Below, piece after piece: positions 40,050 through 52,605 of a stretch of DNA of 64,000 bases (positions are counted from its first letter, which is position 1; each line of letters starts with the position of its first letter). The notes below the pieces were generated by a model. The model did not search any database. It was not told the origin of the DNA and saw only the letters and a list, made by a program, of their open reading frames with translations. The DNA is taken from positions 1,736,001 to 1,800,000 of the forward strand of contig NW_024468913.1 in assembly GCF_011745365.1 (NCBI RefSeq), written 5' to 3'. Made by a program: the position numbers and the translations under genes. The DNA comes from Cryphonectria parasitica EP155 (taxonomy: Eukaryota > Ascomycota > Sordariomycetes > Diaporthales > Cryphonectriaceae).

Positions 40050-43000
40050 ACGGAAAGAGGCGCGGATCTGGAACCAAAAAAAAAAAAAAATAGCTTTTGT
40101 TTTTCATTGCATGGCGTCATGGCTTGTGTTCTTTTTCTACGAATTCACGGGGCTAGACGCGAAGAAAACTTGATATCGAATGGCTGGATTTCTTGAAAGA
40201 GGGACTTCAAGAAGAATTGTGAAGGAAGACAATGGAACGCCTCGCGCGCCCTCGCCAAAAGTCTGCATATGCTGATCCTGCTATGCATTGCATACTTCTA
40301 TCTACGTGGTCTGCTGCCTCGACGTGCTACTCTGCTTTCTGTCGGCAAGGCAGCAATGCGCTTCGGAATATGAATTGGCGAAGGTAGGCTTGGAAAGATG
40401 GAAACTCGAAACTACCGAGCGAGGGAAGGCAGCCACAAGAGTCTGAAACGGGGCATCCATGGTTAGTGAGTTCTTGTGGGTTATCAACAAGGCAGGCGGC
40501 GTTGGACTCAGAGAGGGGATGATCCAGGAAAGATTGCCGCAATGACCAGGCAAAAAATTGTCCTCTGCATATTTGGTTGGTAGGATTTCTTTGGTTGCCC
40601 TACCCCAACGCCTCTCCCGACGTGGTTGGACAAATAGACGCAGCGCTACTAGCTATCTCTAGCTATCAGCCTATACCTCCCAAATCAAGCTTCAGACAAG
40701 CCGCTCTTTCCGAACCGGAAGGAAAACATTCATTCCTGTCCCATAATGCGCCGACACATCATACATATGCACGACAGCCGGAGTAGTCTGGATCATATCG
40801 TCTTCCACGACAGCCTGTGTGGACGCGCTGGTGATACCAGCCAGGATCATCGACTCTCTCCCGGCGGCTAAGCTGCAGCTATATCGAAGACGTGTCAACG
40901 TCGTACAAGGCGGTCAGGATGCGGACGAAATGCCCGGGACCACATTCTCGGGGCTGAAGTCAAGCTAGTTCTGCAGAGATCAACCCAACGTGCAGACGAC
41001 CGTCTTCAAATGACTCGACACCGTCGTGGACAATACGAAGCGGACGGAGGCATCTGTACGATCGACCCGTCGAGGGGAGTAAGTGCTTCCTTGGACAAAA
41101 GATTTCCCACCACGATGAGCCCTGTTGTTCTTCAGCACCCAGCGGCCCAATGCGGGATTTGGGTATCAAAAGACAATCTTACTAGTCTTATACTATGGTA
41201 GGTGTGACAAACCATAAGGCTGTCAGCTATCCAAACAGGTGGTATAGTTCAGGATGATCTGGATAACATACATGTCAGACCCAACGCCGGTGTGCTCTGA
41301 AGGAGGCTGGCTCTGGATTCTCACTCGTCGTCCAAGAATCACACTGGCTCAGACGGCAGGGATGGGCTCGAAGGCTAAAGAAGACATGACCCCACCAAGC
41401 ACTTTGGTCCGTCGCCTGTCAATCCGCAAGAAAGAGCCGACACCATCCGGAAACTTCACGGGAACACTTGTACCTTCCTTGCTTTGCTTTGCCATGCCTT
41501 GCCATGCGTGCATGCCTGCCTCCGTGTTTCCGCGCCCAAACCAAGACCATGGGTGGCTCCTCGATCCACAACCTTGTCGTCACACATATCGGCAATCGCC
41601 AGTCACTATAACACCATGATGACATGAGGCACAATAATGGAATCGTTAGATGATCGAGCTTGTCTACTCATAATTGTTCCATTAATATTTGTCAATTGAG
41701 GCGCCATGCTATCGAACGCCGACCTCCAGAAGTCGATCAGCATCTCTTGGTCCGGGGCAAGGCCCAGGAATAGGTGACGCTAAACTCAGAAGGAAGAGGG
41801 TTCCCAGATCTCCGGGACACTCATGAGGACGAGACAGGGATTGTGGAAGATCCACAGAGGGGTTGGGAGGTGCAGCACACGCTGCACACTGCAGTAGCAA
41901 CAGCAGCAACAGAAGAAGCGTGAGAGCCAACAGGATTGCACAACATGCCTCGGTAGACAAAGGGTCACACCCAAGGGCCCAAGAAACAGGTGATGGCTAG
42001 CCGGCAAGCTGCAGCTCGGTCCAGTCTGTCTTCCCTCACCCAGCACTGTTGATGTTCCAAGTGTAACGGAGGAACGATGACATCGCGAGGCACCCACGTC
42101 GCCCTTCTGCCGATCCGATGGAACTTTGAGACCCGGTAAGTAAAAATAAAAATAATTGAAAGAAGAAAAAATACCATAGTAGACGCCCCCTCCCCCCAGA
42201 AAAAACAAACATCACCTCAGGATGACCAGCTCGAGCTGCAGTCACCCGCCAGGAGCTGCAAGAGATGCAGCCCGCACAGGAACAACCATGTCGCCGCCCT
42301 GCCAACTGTCAAGTCGCCAGAAACATCACAATCCTGACTATTCAGTGGGCCCCGAATTCATTGGCCCATAAGGAACGGTAATGGTTGCCCTGTCGATCGC
42401 GTGGCTCCATCCACCTGCTTCTGATCCGGCTGGCTGGGAACCCAAGTCACGACGCCGACATGTTCTAGAGACGATGATGAAGAGGGCCAAGACTGGCGCT
42501 GGCCTTCAGTCTTTCTCTATCAGCGCGGCCGCAGGGTATACGCATTGCCCTTCTTCTAGTTTGGTTCCGGACCTGTGTTATCGACAGGGGTAGCACAGCA
42601 TTTGACCCCGATGTGACTTGCTCGTTGAATGGGTCCCCCCCGAGCTGCACACCTTGACACCATCTCTAAGCGCCGAGGCCCTGTCGCCTCATGCAGCTCT
42701 TTACTGGCTACCAGCCTTGGCCTCCACCAGGCCGGCTCGTCGTCCTCTTCCTACTGGCTGGGAGCGTCTTGGAGGGGGTTTGATGGACGAAAGAAAAGAA
42801 AGAGAGCATCTGCACCCGCCGGGAACACCACTGCAAGTCCATGCATAGTACGTGACGGGCTGGATCACTGAACTAGGTTCCTCGCAGCAAGTATTGCGAC
42901 CAGGCAAAGCCTCCTGACCTTTCGAAATCTTTGCCTCCCCCACCTCTCAAGATTCCTTTCTCTCTTGCGTACGCTCAAACAATAGTGACTGCAGGAGAAT

Positions 43001-44037
43001 CTTTGGCTGTCGCGGCGCACCAATTATAGCAGCCTGCCGGAAAGGTTCTATCGTCCCACGTTCCTGGTCACTTCCGTTCTCGCCTCTCACGCCCCCCCCC
43101 CCCCCTTCCGGCGAGGCTCATCCTTCTAACCACATCGCCGTACACCACCAGTCAAATTTGAGACCCGTCTTTCACTGGCTCGATTTCACCACCAATTCGA
43201 AGTCGCCGAACGCCACGGGTATCAGGTCTTCCCACAAAAAACTTCATCATTGCGCAGAAAACCCGAGGCGCACCTTTTGTCCTCTGACCACAGCCGGTGT
43301 CGCACCGACGTTACCAACCGTCCGGCCCGCGCCAACCTCGGGGCGCCATTCGTCGGCGCCCGCTCCCCTTGATTGACTTTCCTGAAATCTCCTTGCGTGC
43401 GCTGTTGGTTTTGAGCTGTCAAAGACTCGCTAGGCCGCAGACAGATCCACCGAGGGCTACACGCTTGTCTTTCCAATGCTCGTTCTCGCGGCTACAGAAA
43501 ACACGTCTTTTCCTTGAACCTCCAGAGGAGGATTTCGGCTGCCCACTTCTCTGTCTCGCGCCGCGCGCGCATCCCCTGTCCCTCGGTCTGGTCTGGCGCT
43601 CCTGGGAGCCTTGTCCATGCTTAGCCGGCCTACGTTGGTGCTTGCAACCCTGCCTGGATATCACGCAGGCAGGACAACCTTCACCTTTAAGTGGCATCTG
43701 CCCCTCATCCCGCCCTCTGGTCCTCCTGTACAGTGCTCTCACACCAGGCGCGTTATCACCGTCTGGGCAAGCCACTCCCGTTGGGTCACCTTCGGCACTC
43801 TCCCTCACCACAACTGAATTGTCTGGCTCCCGCTGCCTCTAGCGCCGTCGAGCAACCGACATTGGGCTTTTGTATTGCCCTGTTGGCTAGGCATTGTCGA
43901 TGCGCTCAGCTCGAATGTTACTTTGATTTCGCTATCTGGGCTCGATCACGGCTTCCTCGACCTTTGCGACGACGTCCAAACCCTCACAGTACCGCCTCAA
44001 CTAATTCAGGGTTTGGGAAACTCTACTGAGAGGGACC
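40050..44037. other. Gene-poor 4 kb interval upstream of the CWxLC-repeat gene
   Basis: No supported gene. Two copies of the recurring decamer (TACTATGGTA at 41191, TACCATAGTA at 42172) and a C14 tract (43092-43105) occur here. The part from about 43100 on is probably promoter and long leader of the gene starting at 44038. Confidence 0.5.
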
Positions 44038-46521
44038 ATGGCACTAGAAGCACCCTTCAGAGCGTCTACTGGGAATATAATGTCTCCTCTGACCAGATTC
44101 CAAGAAATGTCAGTGGCTATCGTGGAACAACTCATTCTTGTCTACTCCTCATGCCTCATTCGTGTTGTCTCGTATCGGGTCTTCCCCCCGTACTGTTCTC
44201 TTAAACTGACTTCCGAGTCTCCTACCTAGGTCGAGTCAAAACCCTGCCGATTCGCAAACCCTGCGGCCAACCACATACGTGAGGCCGCAATCCGCTCATC
44301 TTCTCAGCCCGTCCAGTGATATAGTCGGACCTTCACCCGTCACTTCGAACGGCACAGAAACTACAGAGATCGACGATGAAGAGCAGGAGACTGTTAGCCA
44401 ACCAGCCGTGGCTGACGCTGCTGATGCTGCTTCGACCTCTACAGTGAGAACACCAGGTGGTTCCATTTGAGACGTCATGGCTGATGATTTTGTAGCTCAT
44501 AAAGTTGAAGACGAATATTCCTGACCACATAAGGAAGTCCTCGAGCGACGAGGCTGTCTCGGTGATACATGCCCCCGAGGGGTTTCAACATTGGGTGCGT
44601 GGAACGAGAAGCCTGGGACCAAAATGGTGCTGAAGACTAAAAGTGCGGCAGACAGGGACGGAGGCCGGCCATAATACAGACAAACCTGACGACATCATCA
44701 GTCCTCCCCTGAGCGAGCCCTCAGGCAAGGTATGGACCGATCTCATTCCCAGTACACATTCCACATCAGTAGTGACTTACTCTTTCCCCTAACTTTAGCC
44801 AATGCTCTCGCCCCTCTCGACGAACGTCAAGCCAGCAACATTTTCTTTGGATAATGCCACGCCCCAAGCACAAGACCTAAAGGATGTTCTCAACGAGTCT
44901 GCAAGGTTGCGATCAAGTAGTTCCAGCAGCCTTGACTGTAAGCGACTTGAGTTATTCATAATTGAGAGTGTTTACTAATAAGATGTAGTGATTCCGGAAT
45001 CTCATGAACATGAGACGGACGGCGAGATGGACACCGCTCGTAGCGAGTACTTTGCTACTCCGGCCACCATCGAAGACTCAGAGATCAGGGCGCTCAAGGC
45101 CGCCCTGGAGGAATGCTGGACTCTCTGCAATACGCTAGCGAATCTCAGCTCAATTCATCGAGAGCGTGTGTTCAATAGCTCTGGTACCCCTGATGCCCAC
45201 GAGAAGGCATGGAAGAGCTGCTGGAAGCTGTGCCAGAAGCTCTATGAGAGCCGCGACGATGCCATCGAGTCTTCCAACGCCCGAACGAACCTGGATCTAT
45301 GTCGGGACTTTTGCCAGTCGCTGTTTGACGTGCGGCAACGGAAGGATGTGACGGGTGACTCTGTTTTGCGGGTCAGTTTTGAGCTCAATAACCAGTAAGC
45401 AACCCTGGACACCTTATTTTACAGAGACTTAGATTCTGACGACGCTGTGTAGTCTTTACAGCGCTCAAGACAGCCGTACCTTGCCAGAAGCATTTCGGGA
45501 GAGGACGTTGGACTTCTACATCACTCTATGCCATCGCCTCATGAAGCAACGGAGCGAGCTTGACGAGGAGACGGATTCTCTGCTCAGAGCATGCTGGTCA
45601 TTAGCCGAGATGTTGTTCAGCCTACGACAGAGCTCTCGCGAGGGCAAAGCACCGGACGAGGAACTCTTGGGCTCGGCGGTCCAAGCATGCTGGGAGCTAT
45701 GCGACATCTTTAGAGAGGGCTGGACACAGGTCAGGCCTGACCGAGGCACTCCAAGACCAAGCCACTACGGCTATTTTCAGCAGAGTCAGGCATCGGACGT
45801 GCGGTCTACAACGAGTCGCGGATCGATGAAATCGAAACGGGAGAGTCTCAAGGGCCTGCCGGACGACCCGCAACCACGGCGCAACAAACAAAAACTACCG
45901 GTTCCCGAGACGCCCGTGACCGAATTTGAAGATACGGGAGACACGCCGATCTCACCGGGCAGTGAAAGCCCGCAGATGCCCAATATACTCGTATTGGGGA
46001 CGCAGTCCGAAAACAGCCAGGGCGGATCCCGCGGTGGTCGCTGGTCGAGCAGCGCCAGTAATTTGTCGAGCTACTCCCAGTCGAGCGCGAAGACGAGCAG
46101 CACGGCGACGACGACAACTTCGGCCGAGGATGTAAACGTTACCCGTATCAAGATTCTCATCCTCAAGGCGGCGATGAACATTGGCTACAACCGTGACTTA
46201 GCTGACACCAAGTCAGGCGTGGCATCGCTGCGAACCTTTGTGAAGAGCCTACCCACTGGCTCCTTCGGCTCACTTCCAAGCCACGCGACCTTACTGCAGA
46301 ATTACAAAAACCTGGTGCTTTCGGACACGACCTTCCGGACCACGGCGCCGCTGCCGAGCCGAGGAAGGAGGGTCAATGCTACGGATGTTGCGGCGAGTGT
46401 GGGCTGGATGTCCCTCAGGTCACAGGGACAGTACGGGTTCCTCAGGGAACTGTACAGACTGGTGTTTGGATTTCCGTGGGATGAGGTGGAGAACAGGAAA
46501 AATGTCAGCATCGCCGTGTGA
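44038..46521 (+). CDS. Unrecognised conserved-looking fungal protein with repeated C-W-x-L-C helical motifs
   Basis: Seven exons fit in phase: 44038-44108, 44230-44443, 44496-44594, 44652-44729, 44799-44937, 44989-45394 and 45453-46521, giving 691 residues. Introns are 52-121 bases, all GT-AG, several with TTAG/GTAG acceptors. The first 230 residues are disordered (Ser/Thr/Pro). From about 240 to 425 a helical region carries a recurring pattern: ECWTLCNTL (242-250), SCWKLCQKL (277-285), LDLCRDFCQSL (302-312), YITLCHRLM (358-366), ACWSLAEML (382-390) and ACWELCDIF (414-422). A Ser/Thr-rich linker follows. A C-terminal domain (about 560-691) contains VNVTRIKILILKAAMNIGY and GFLRELYRLVFGFPWDE. 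I do not know the function. Domain homology may exist in Pezizomycotina databases, but I cannot name it with confidence. Confidence 0.82.
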
Positions 46522-47710
46522 GTGCGCTGAACTTCCGGGGAGAAACGACTTGAGAGCTACTACGACCCCATGACCAACTTTTTTACATCTCGCTTCTTTA
46601 CCACTACCCCTTTGTTCTTGTCTCGTTTACGGTTACACCCACACACATACACCTCACTGGTGCACAACAAAAAAGAACACCAAAAAAAAGAAGCATGTTT
46701 TCCTTCAAGGCAACTTTCCAAAAATTCGAAACTGCAACGGCCATTTTATGACGATTACGACTATTGGCACGGAGCACGTGCACATGGACAACCCATTACT
46801 ATTCCTGCTTATCGTCAGCTTCTCTACTTCTTTTTTACGCACTCGATACCCCCTTGGGTCGGCTTATGTTGTTGTTGATTGGCGCTGCAAGGGTTTTGGG
46901 TGGTAAAATCTATCATGATACTTATTTATTTAGTCTGCCCTCTTACTTTGCTCTCCTGCTTCTGTGAAAACGAAGCATGGCAATACAAATTTACATGACC
47001 TTTTTCAGTCTTCTTTTCTTCACAATCTATCGTGATCAAGTAATTGATACATCGCACTTTGATTAGCTAAGTACCTAATCAGTACTATCATATCCATCGT
47101 CAGTGCGAAAAGTGACGGAGAACAAAAGTAGAAATCCTCTTGGAAGTATGCTCCCAAGGGATGGCAGTGTAGTCAGTCCTAATGATGCCAGTGTTAGTGA
47201 GATGATCTTTGCAAAGCTTTGGACAACAAATGTAGCGATGTACCTTTTGTCCTGTGGCCTTGTTGTTCATGCTGTGAACACCCATTCTCCCAGATTCGCG
47301 ATGGAGCCGTCGTAAATAAGGCTACCACAGAGCAGGGTCAGAAGAGATGAGGTTGCCGGATTTCCAGGAATCAGGGGTGGGGAGAAAACGAAAGACGACA
47401 AAGCTTGAAAATACTCACCTGCAAGAAATGCAAATCTGCAAAGCAGACTGACCTGTCAAACAATCAGACTGCAGCATGCAGGTACAAAATGGGTTGTTGA
47501 GGAGGTTGCAGTCCCACCCCCCTGGTCTCGACGCTAGATGGATAGAAGCAGCAGGAGCTCCCTACCTCTTGGTAAGTAGAGAGCTAGGTCCGATCAGCTT
47601 CTCCACCTGCTCTGCCAGCTTATTGTATTTTTCCAAGCTTGGGGACAAGTACAAAGCATCAATTCTACAACCACTGCTGCTGCACACTCGACCCTTTCTC
47701 AAAAACATCT
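46522..47710. other. Convergent 3' flanks; no gene seen
   Basis: AT-richer sequence between two genes that end toward each other. No supported feature. Confidence 0.55.
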
Positions 47711-47847
47711 TTACCCCTGACGAGCATGGTTCGCCTGTCGCTGGCGCAGGCGGAGGAGATACTGAGGGTCCTCCTCGGGGTGGACCGGAGATCCAGCCCT
47801 CTTCTGGCCCGCGAACTGCTGAGGCTGGTAGGGAGTGCCACCTCGCG

Positions 47848-47878
<31 letters not shown>

Positions 47879-50126
47879 ACCATAGCCCTGCTGGGAATGG
47901 CTGGATGAGCCAGCTCGTCCCTGGTGACCAGCGTACTGTTGAGGGTGGTTGGCAGTGCCACTACCGCTGGGCTCGCCATAGTAGGTCTGGGAACGGCTTG
48001 AGGATCCAGCTCTCTGCTGAGCGAAGTTGCGCTGCTGGTCGTGGTGCTGGTGGCCAGCATGCTGCTGAGGTCGGCTCGAAGGTCCAGACGCCTGCTGATC
48101 AAGGAACTGCTGAGAGTAGTTTGTGGAACCGGCTCGCTGCTGGTGGTGCTGCTCATTATAGTGCTGCTGTCGCTGGCTCGAGGATCCAGCTGTCTGATGA
48201 TGAACAGGGTGCTGCTGGGGGTAGTTTGGAGGACCAGATCTCTCCTGTCCAGACTGCTGCTGCGAGCGGTTGGACGAGCCATTGTTCTGTCGACCTTGGA
48301 ACTGCTGGGAGTGGTACTGGGGACCGCCAGTCTGCTGGGCCTGATGACTCGATGTGGAATTCTCCATGGAAGCGAACGGTGCCGGAGGAGTTTGATCGTA
48401 CATGATGGCTTTACCGTTGGGGTCATACACCCGGGCGTTGATGTCGGGGGTGTTGGACATGCCAGTGGCCTGTCGGCTAGTGTCTCGCGCGCCGGAGGAA
48501 GCGCCGGAGCCCTGCTGTGCGGTGCTCATATCTTGGTAGCCGCGCATGTTCTGTCCAACGTCGGCCTGGCTGCCTGCGTCCTGCTGAGCATTAATCTGGC
48601 CCGCGGGTATGGGGGCGATGCCCAGAGATGCGAGGAAAGTGCTACCGATCGAGGCCTCATCAACCAACGAATCGCAATTGACGGCCATATCTGTCATGGG
48701 ATCGTAGTAGTATCCGACGGGCAGTCGGAGGTTGATCTCGGCCAGCAGGGCAGCGATCTCGGGCTGGGGCACCTTTAGCGGGTGACGGCGGAAGGGAGAG
48801 TCAGCAGGAAGAGCGGCGTTGACGCTGCGCTGGGCAAGGTCCCTAGCCCTGATGCAGAGCTCATGGTTGCAGGTGGTGCGCACTTCGTGCTGCAATACCT
48901 GAAGAGCGGTGGAGATGCCGAGGATGTAGGCAGTGCCATTAGGCGCGTCGCCCATGGCAATGAAGCTGTTCGCGAGCTCCTCGTAGCCGCGGAAGTGGAT
49001 GCCACCGTCCCAGGCGTGTCGGTGTTCCAACATGACCACGCACCGGTCGTGTGGGCCGTCGAACCAGACGCCATCTGAATCACGCTCCGTGGCCGAGCCA
49101 CCCGTGCAGTGAGGAGGCATCCTGGGACCAGCAGCTGACTTGCCGTCGTACCTAGGGATGCCAATATATCCATCCTTGGTGATGGCCATGACCTGGCCGT
49201 TGCCTCGAAACATGGGCTGGACTTCGCCGCCGACGGCTTCAGGTTCGTGAACATCGCCACCTCCAAGACTTTGTTGCTCAATGGAGGGTAGGGGGTTGTC
49301 TGCTCCAGGCTGCATGTCGTCCATGATGGGACCCGACTCCTGTAGGACCTCACCCAACGCGTCCACGTCAAACTGCGCGCCTATGCTGGCCAGGTCTTGG
49401 CTCATGTCAGGCAAGGGGGGAATGGGCTGTCCGAGGTCCTCTCCTGCACTGGCCTGAAAGCCGGCAGAGTTGTTGCCAGGAGGCGTGGTCGGATACAGAT
49501 TTCCTTCGGGCAGATTGAAATCGTAGTCATCAAGGTTTGGGATGCCATCATTGTAATCAAAAGGCGCGTCGTTGTTATTGATGCTGTTGTTGAAGAGGGC
49601 GTCAAAGTCTATCATCTCAGCAATCTTGGACTATTCGTTAGCCAATGCGTCGCTTGACGACATACTCTCTTCCAGAAGTCTGGGGTAGTGTAAACAAACA
49701 GTCTGGTCTTGCTGGCCAGGATTTTGTCCACCCTGGGGCTCACTGGCCATGCCAGCTGTAGCATTGCCAGCCATGAAGTTGTTCCTCTCCATCTTTTGCT
49801 GCACGACTGCTGGGCTTGTTGGCTGGGTAGGGGAGTTGGGAAAGGCGGGGATAGGGCCTCTGTATGGCTTGACAGTTCTAGAGGTGAGTGCATCAGCAAA
49901 ACCTGCCGCTCAAAAAGGCGTCGTGTTAAATCTATGCTCACCCTGGGGGCTGTTGAAAAGCACCCTTCATGTACCCAACCTGTTTGGCTGTGAACTTTTG
50001 TGCTTCCCAGTGGCTGGGGAAGTCTTGCTTGAATGCTTTGGCGATGATCTTGAAATCCCAGCCAGCTGCAATGCGAGAGAGGACGTAGTTGATCTCCTGG
50101 GGGTTATACTTGCGGGTCTGGACCAT
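47711..50126 (-). CDS. Unrecognised protein with Myb/SANT-like N-terminus and Gln-rich C-terminus
   Basis: Exons 50126-49942, 49877-49700 and 49630-47711 give 760 residues. The first 60 residues (KYNPQEINYVLSRIAAGWDF, IIAKAFKQDF, FTAKQVGYMKGAF) look like a small three-helix Myb/SANT or homeodomain-like fold, suggesting DNA or chromatin binding; this is inference. The middle (about 250-400) holds a compact region with GVWFDGPHDRCVVMLEHRHA, HFRGYEELANSFIAMGD and LRLPVGYYYDPMTDMAVN that I do not recognise. The last 250 residues are Gln/His/Ser-rich with degenerate AGSS...QQ repeats and a Q10 run near the end. The second intron (69 bases, donor GTTTGT, branch GCTAAC, acceptor ATAG) is a multiple of three but contains an in-frame TAG, so it must be removed to reach the main exon. 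Confidence 0.8.
47853..47880 (-). repeat. Polyglutamine-coding CAG run
   Basis: Tandem CTG on the + strand (CAG on the coding strand) encoding the Gln run in the C-terminal part of the preceding gene. Confidence 0.85.
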
Positions 50127-52605
50127 TGTTGACTTCGAAGGGGAAGGGGGGGCAGGGATGGCTTGAAGGGGGCTAGCCAAGATGGCTCGGAGGGGCGCTG
50201 GTTGCTTTTATGTCAGTGATTCTTGACTGAGGCCAAGGTCAGGTGGAGGGACTGATGGCGAGGCAGAGAGATAAAAGAATGGATGGTGTTGAGGTAGATA
50301 GATCCAGGACCCCAGGTGGTTCTCAAGTTTTGTGTATCCTGGAGACTTGATCTGGAGTCAAGGCTCCAAGATGCTGGAGAAGGGAGTGAGATCAAAAAGA
50401 GAAATGAAGCTGGGTGACTCCAGGTTGCCACAGATAAATATGAAAACCTGTAATAACCTGAGCTGCTTCATCGCCTGTGACCACCCACGACAAGAGACCA
50501 TCCACAGCCAGTGACCAGGACAAGTTTGTGAGTCAGTCTTAATTAATGCCGGGCTGTGTGTCCTCTTACCTTGGGCTGCCCCAGGTGTGAGGAAGTTTAT
50601 GGTTTGTTATGAATGGCCAGAGGATAGAACAATGCTCTGATCTGTTCACATACAATTGTAGTTCAGATATGGACTTGAAAACGGTGATTGGAGCAGGGAC
50701 GCCCTCTACCGCAGGCAAGGGGAATAGTTCTTGTGTGAATAGGATACGAACGAACCAGACTGATTCTGGGCCAATGGCCTCAGCAAGAGGAGGAAACTGG
50801 TGAAGAAGAAGAAGAAGAAGAAGAAGGGAAATGATGAAGAAACGGGAAAACATGAAGAGGACGTACCTGATGATGAATAGGATCTTGATGAAGAAAATGT
50901 TATGGGCAGAGGGCCATGGCAAAGGACGTTGTGTGGATCAAAAGTTTTTAGGAGATTCGAAAGAGAGAGAAGAATCTGCCAGAAGGTTTTGCAGAAGTTG
51001 GTATGTTAAAGATGGTGTGTGAATGATATCCCGTGTTAGGAAAGTTGTCTGATATCAGGTTGATAGTATGAGGCTCCAGTTCATAGTAGAAGAAGAAGAA
51101 GAAGGAGGCAGCAGGACGGAGCACATTTCAGGAGAATCAAGCTTGCGCATGCACTCACATTATGAGAGAGACAGGCCCCTGATAGCATTCAGGACACTGC
51201 CAGCCATGTACGTTCACAGGATGATCCAGATATGTATTCCCCACAGCTCAAATATAATGGTGAAGGGAGAAGGGTGATGGAGGCAGTCGCAGTCAAGCCG
51301 GGGAGGCAGAAGCACAAACATGGACAACTTAAAGTTGCTATTGAATAACATCTATTCCCTGGGACGCTATGCAGTTCTTCACCCTTCAGCCAGGCGATGT
51401 TCCGGGAAGCCACCTTTGAATCAGAGCCAGGGAGTAGAATTGCCATTAAATAGGCCACGAGCTGCTGCCATCCAGGTGAATCATGGCAAAACATAATCCT
51501 CATTGTTGTTCACTTCTGCCTACACATATGGCTCTAGAAGGTACTCTTCGCCTGCTTCTCATGCTGACTATGATGGAGGGTATACATGGATGGGGTTCAT
51601 TATTGAGAAGACTGCATGGGGAAATACTCGGCAGGACTTTGTGTTGGCCTACGGCATGTCTGTCTTCATTGGACATGGAAAAAATTGTGTTACATATTCA
51701 ACCTTTGCTATGTGGAGAGAAGTCGACATATTATTGTGTATGCTTCAGGAAGAAGAAAAGAAAGGGTAGACGAGCTTTGAGACGCCCATTTTCAAGGGTC
51801 AAGCTAACCTAGGCAACTTATACAATGCCATGTCAATGAATACTTACACACATGTATAACCAATCAGGCAGAGAATGAGATACACATAGACAGCATTGTG
51901 TGATCAAGCCCAAAAGATAAGATGCCCTGACCTTCTCTAGAACTTGGCCCTCATTTGTGTCGATGAGGTCTGTGTGTTGATTGACCCAAGTTTATACATG
52001 GCAGGCCCGGACTGATACATAATCACAGTAAATCATGCATCAGCATACGGAGTAGGCAAAGACATTGTTCGATACATGCACATAGGACGCTTAGGCTCCC
52101 ATCTCAGCTGGACAGTGTAATATTCTCATGTAAATATATCATTTTGCGCTCTCTCATTTGGTATCATTTGCCTCCCATTTGGGAACTGGCTTTGGGGGCA
52201 GGGGGGGTGAAGAAGCAAGAAAGAAAAAGAAAAATAAATGAAACGCTCAGTGCAGATCGCCGTCCCCTGTCAAGTCAGTAACACCTCATCCGGTGTGAAT
52301 GCAGCCGGTTTTGCAAATGCTGTCTCGGGATTCGGCCGAGACGATACGCTCAAGCCGATAGGCGAGCTATAAAACATGAACACCTCCCCTGAACGCCGTC
52401 TGAAGGAGACAATAAACCGAGAACCCCAAAAAATCAAACCAAAAATCAACAACCCGCGGGATCCAAGCCTGGTCGCGCGTTACCTGACCTATATGCAAGC
52501 ATAAAGTTCGCCCCACTCTTCTGTTTTCTGGGGTCCCGTCCCTCCCCATGTCAACTCGTGCAACTGAGTGAGATCATTTGCGCATGTTTTTCCTTATCTC
52601 TTTCA
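50127..52605. other. Upstream flank of the SANT-like gene and ELL 3' flank; no gene seen
   Basis: Purine-rich and AT-richer sequence with a GAA repeat. Open frames such as 50831-51022 and 51483-51812 have no domain. 52100-52600 is ELL 3' flank. Confidence 0.5.
50802..50827. repeat. (GAA)n trinucleotide repeat
   Basis: About eight and a half GAA units in a purine-rich non-coding stretch. Confidence 0.85.
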
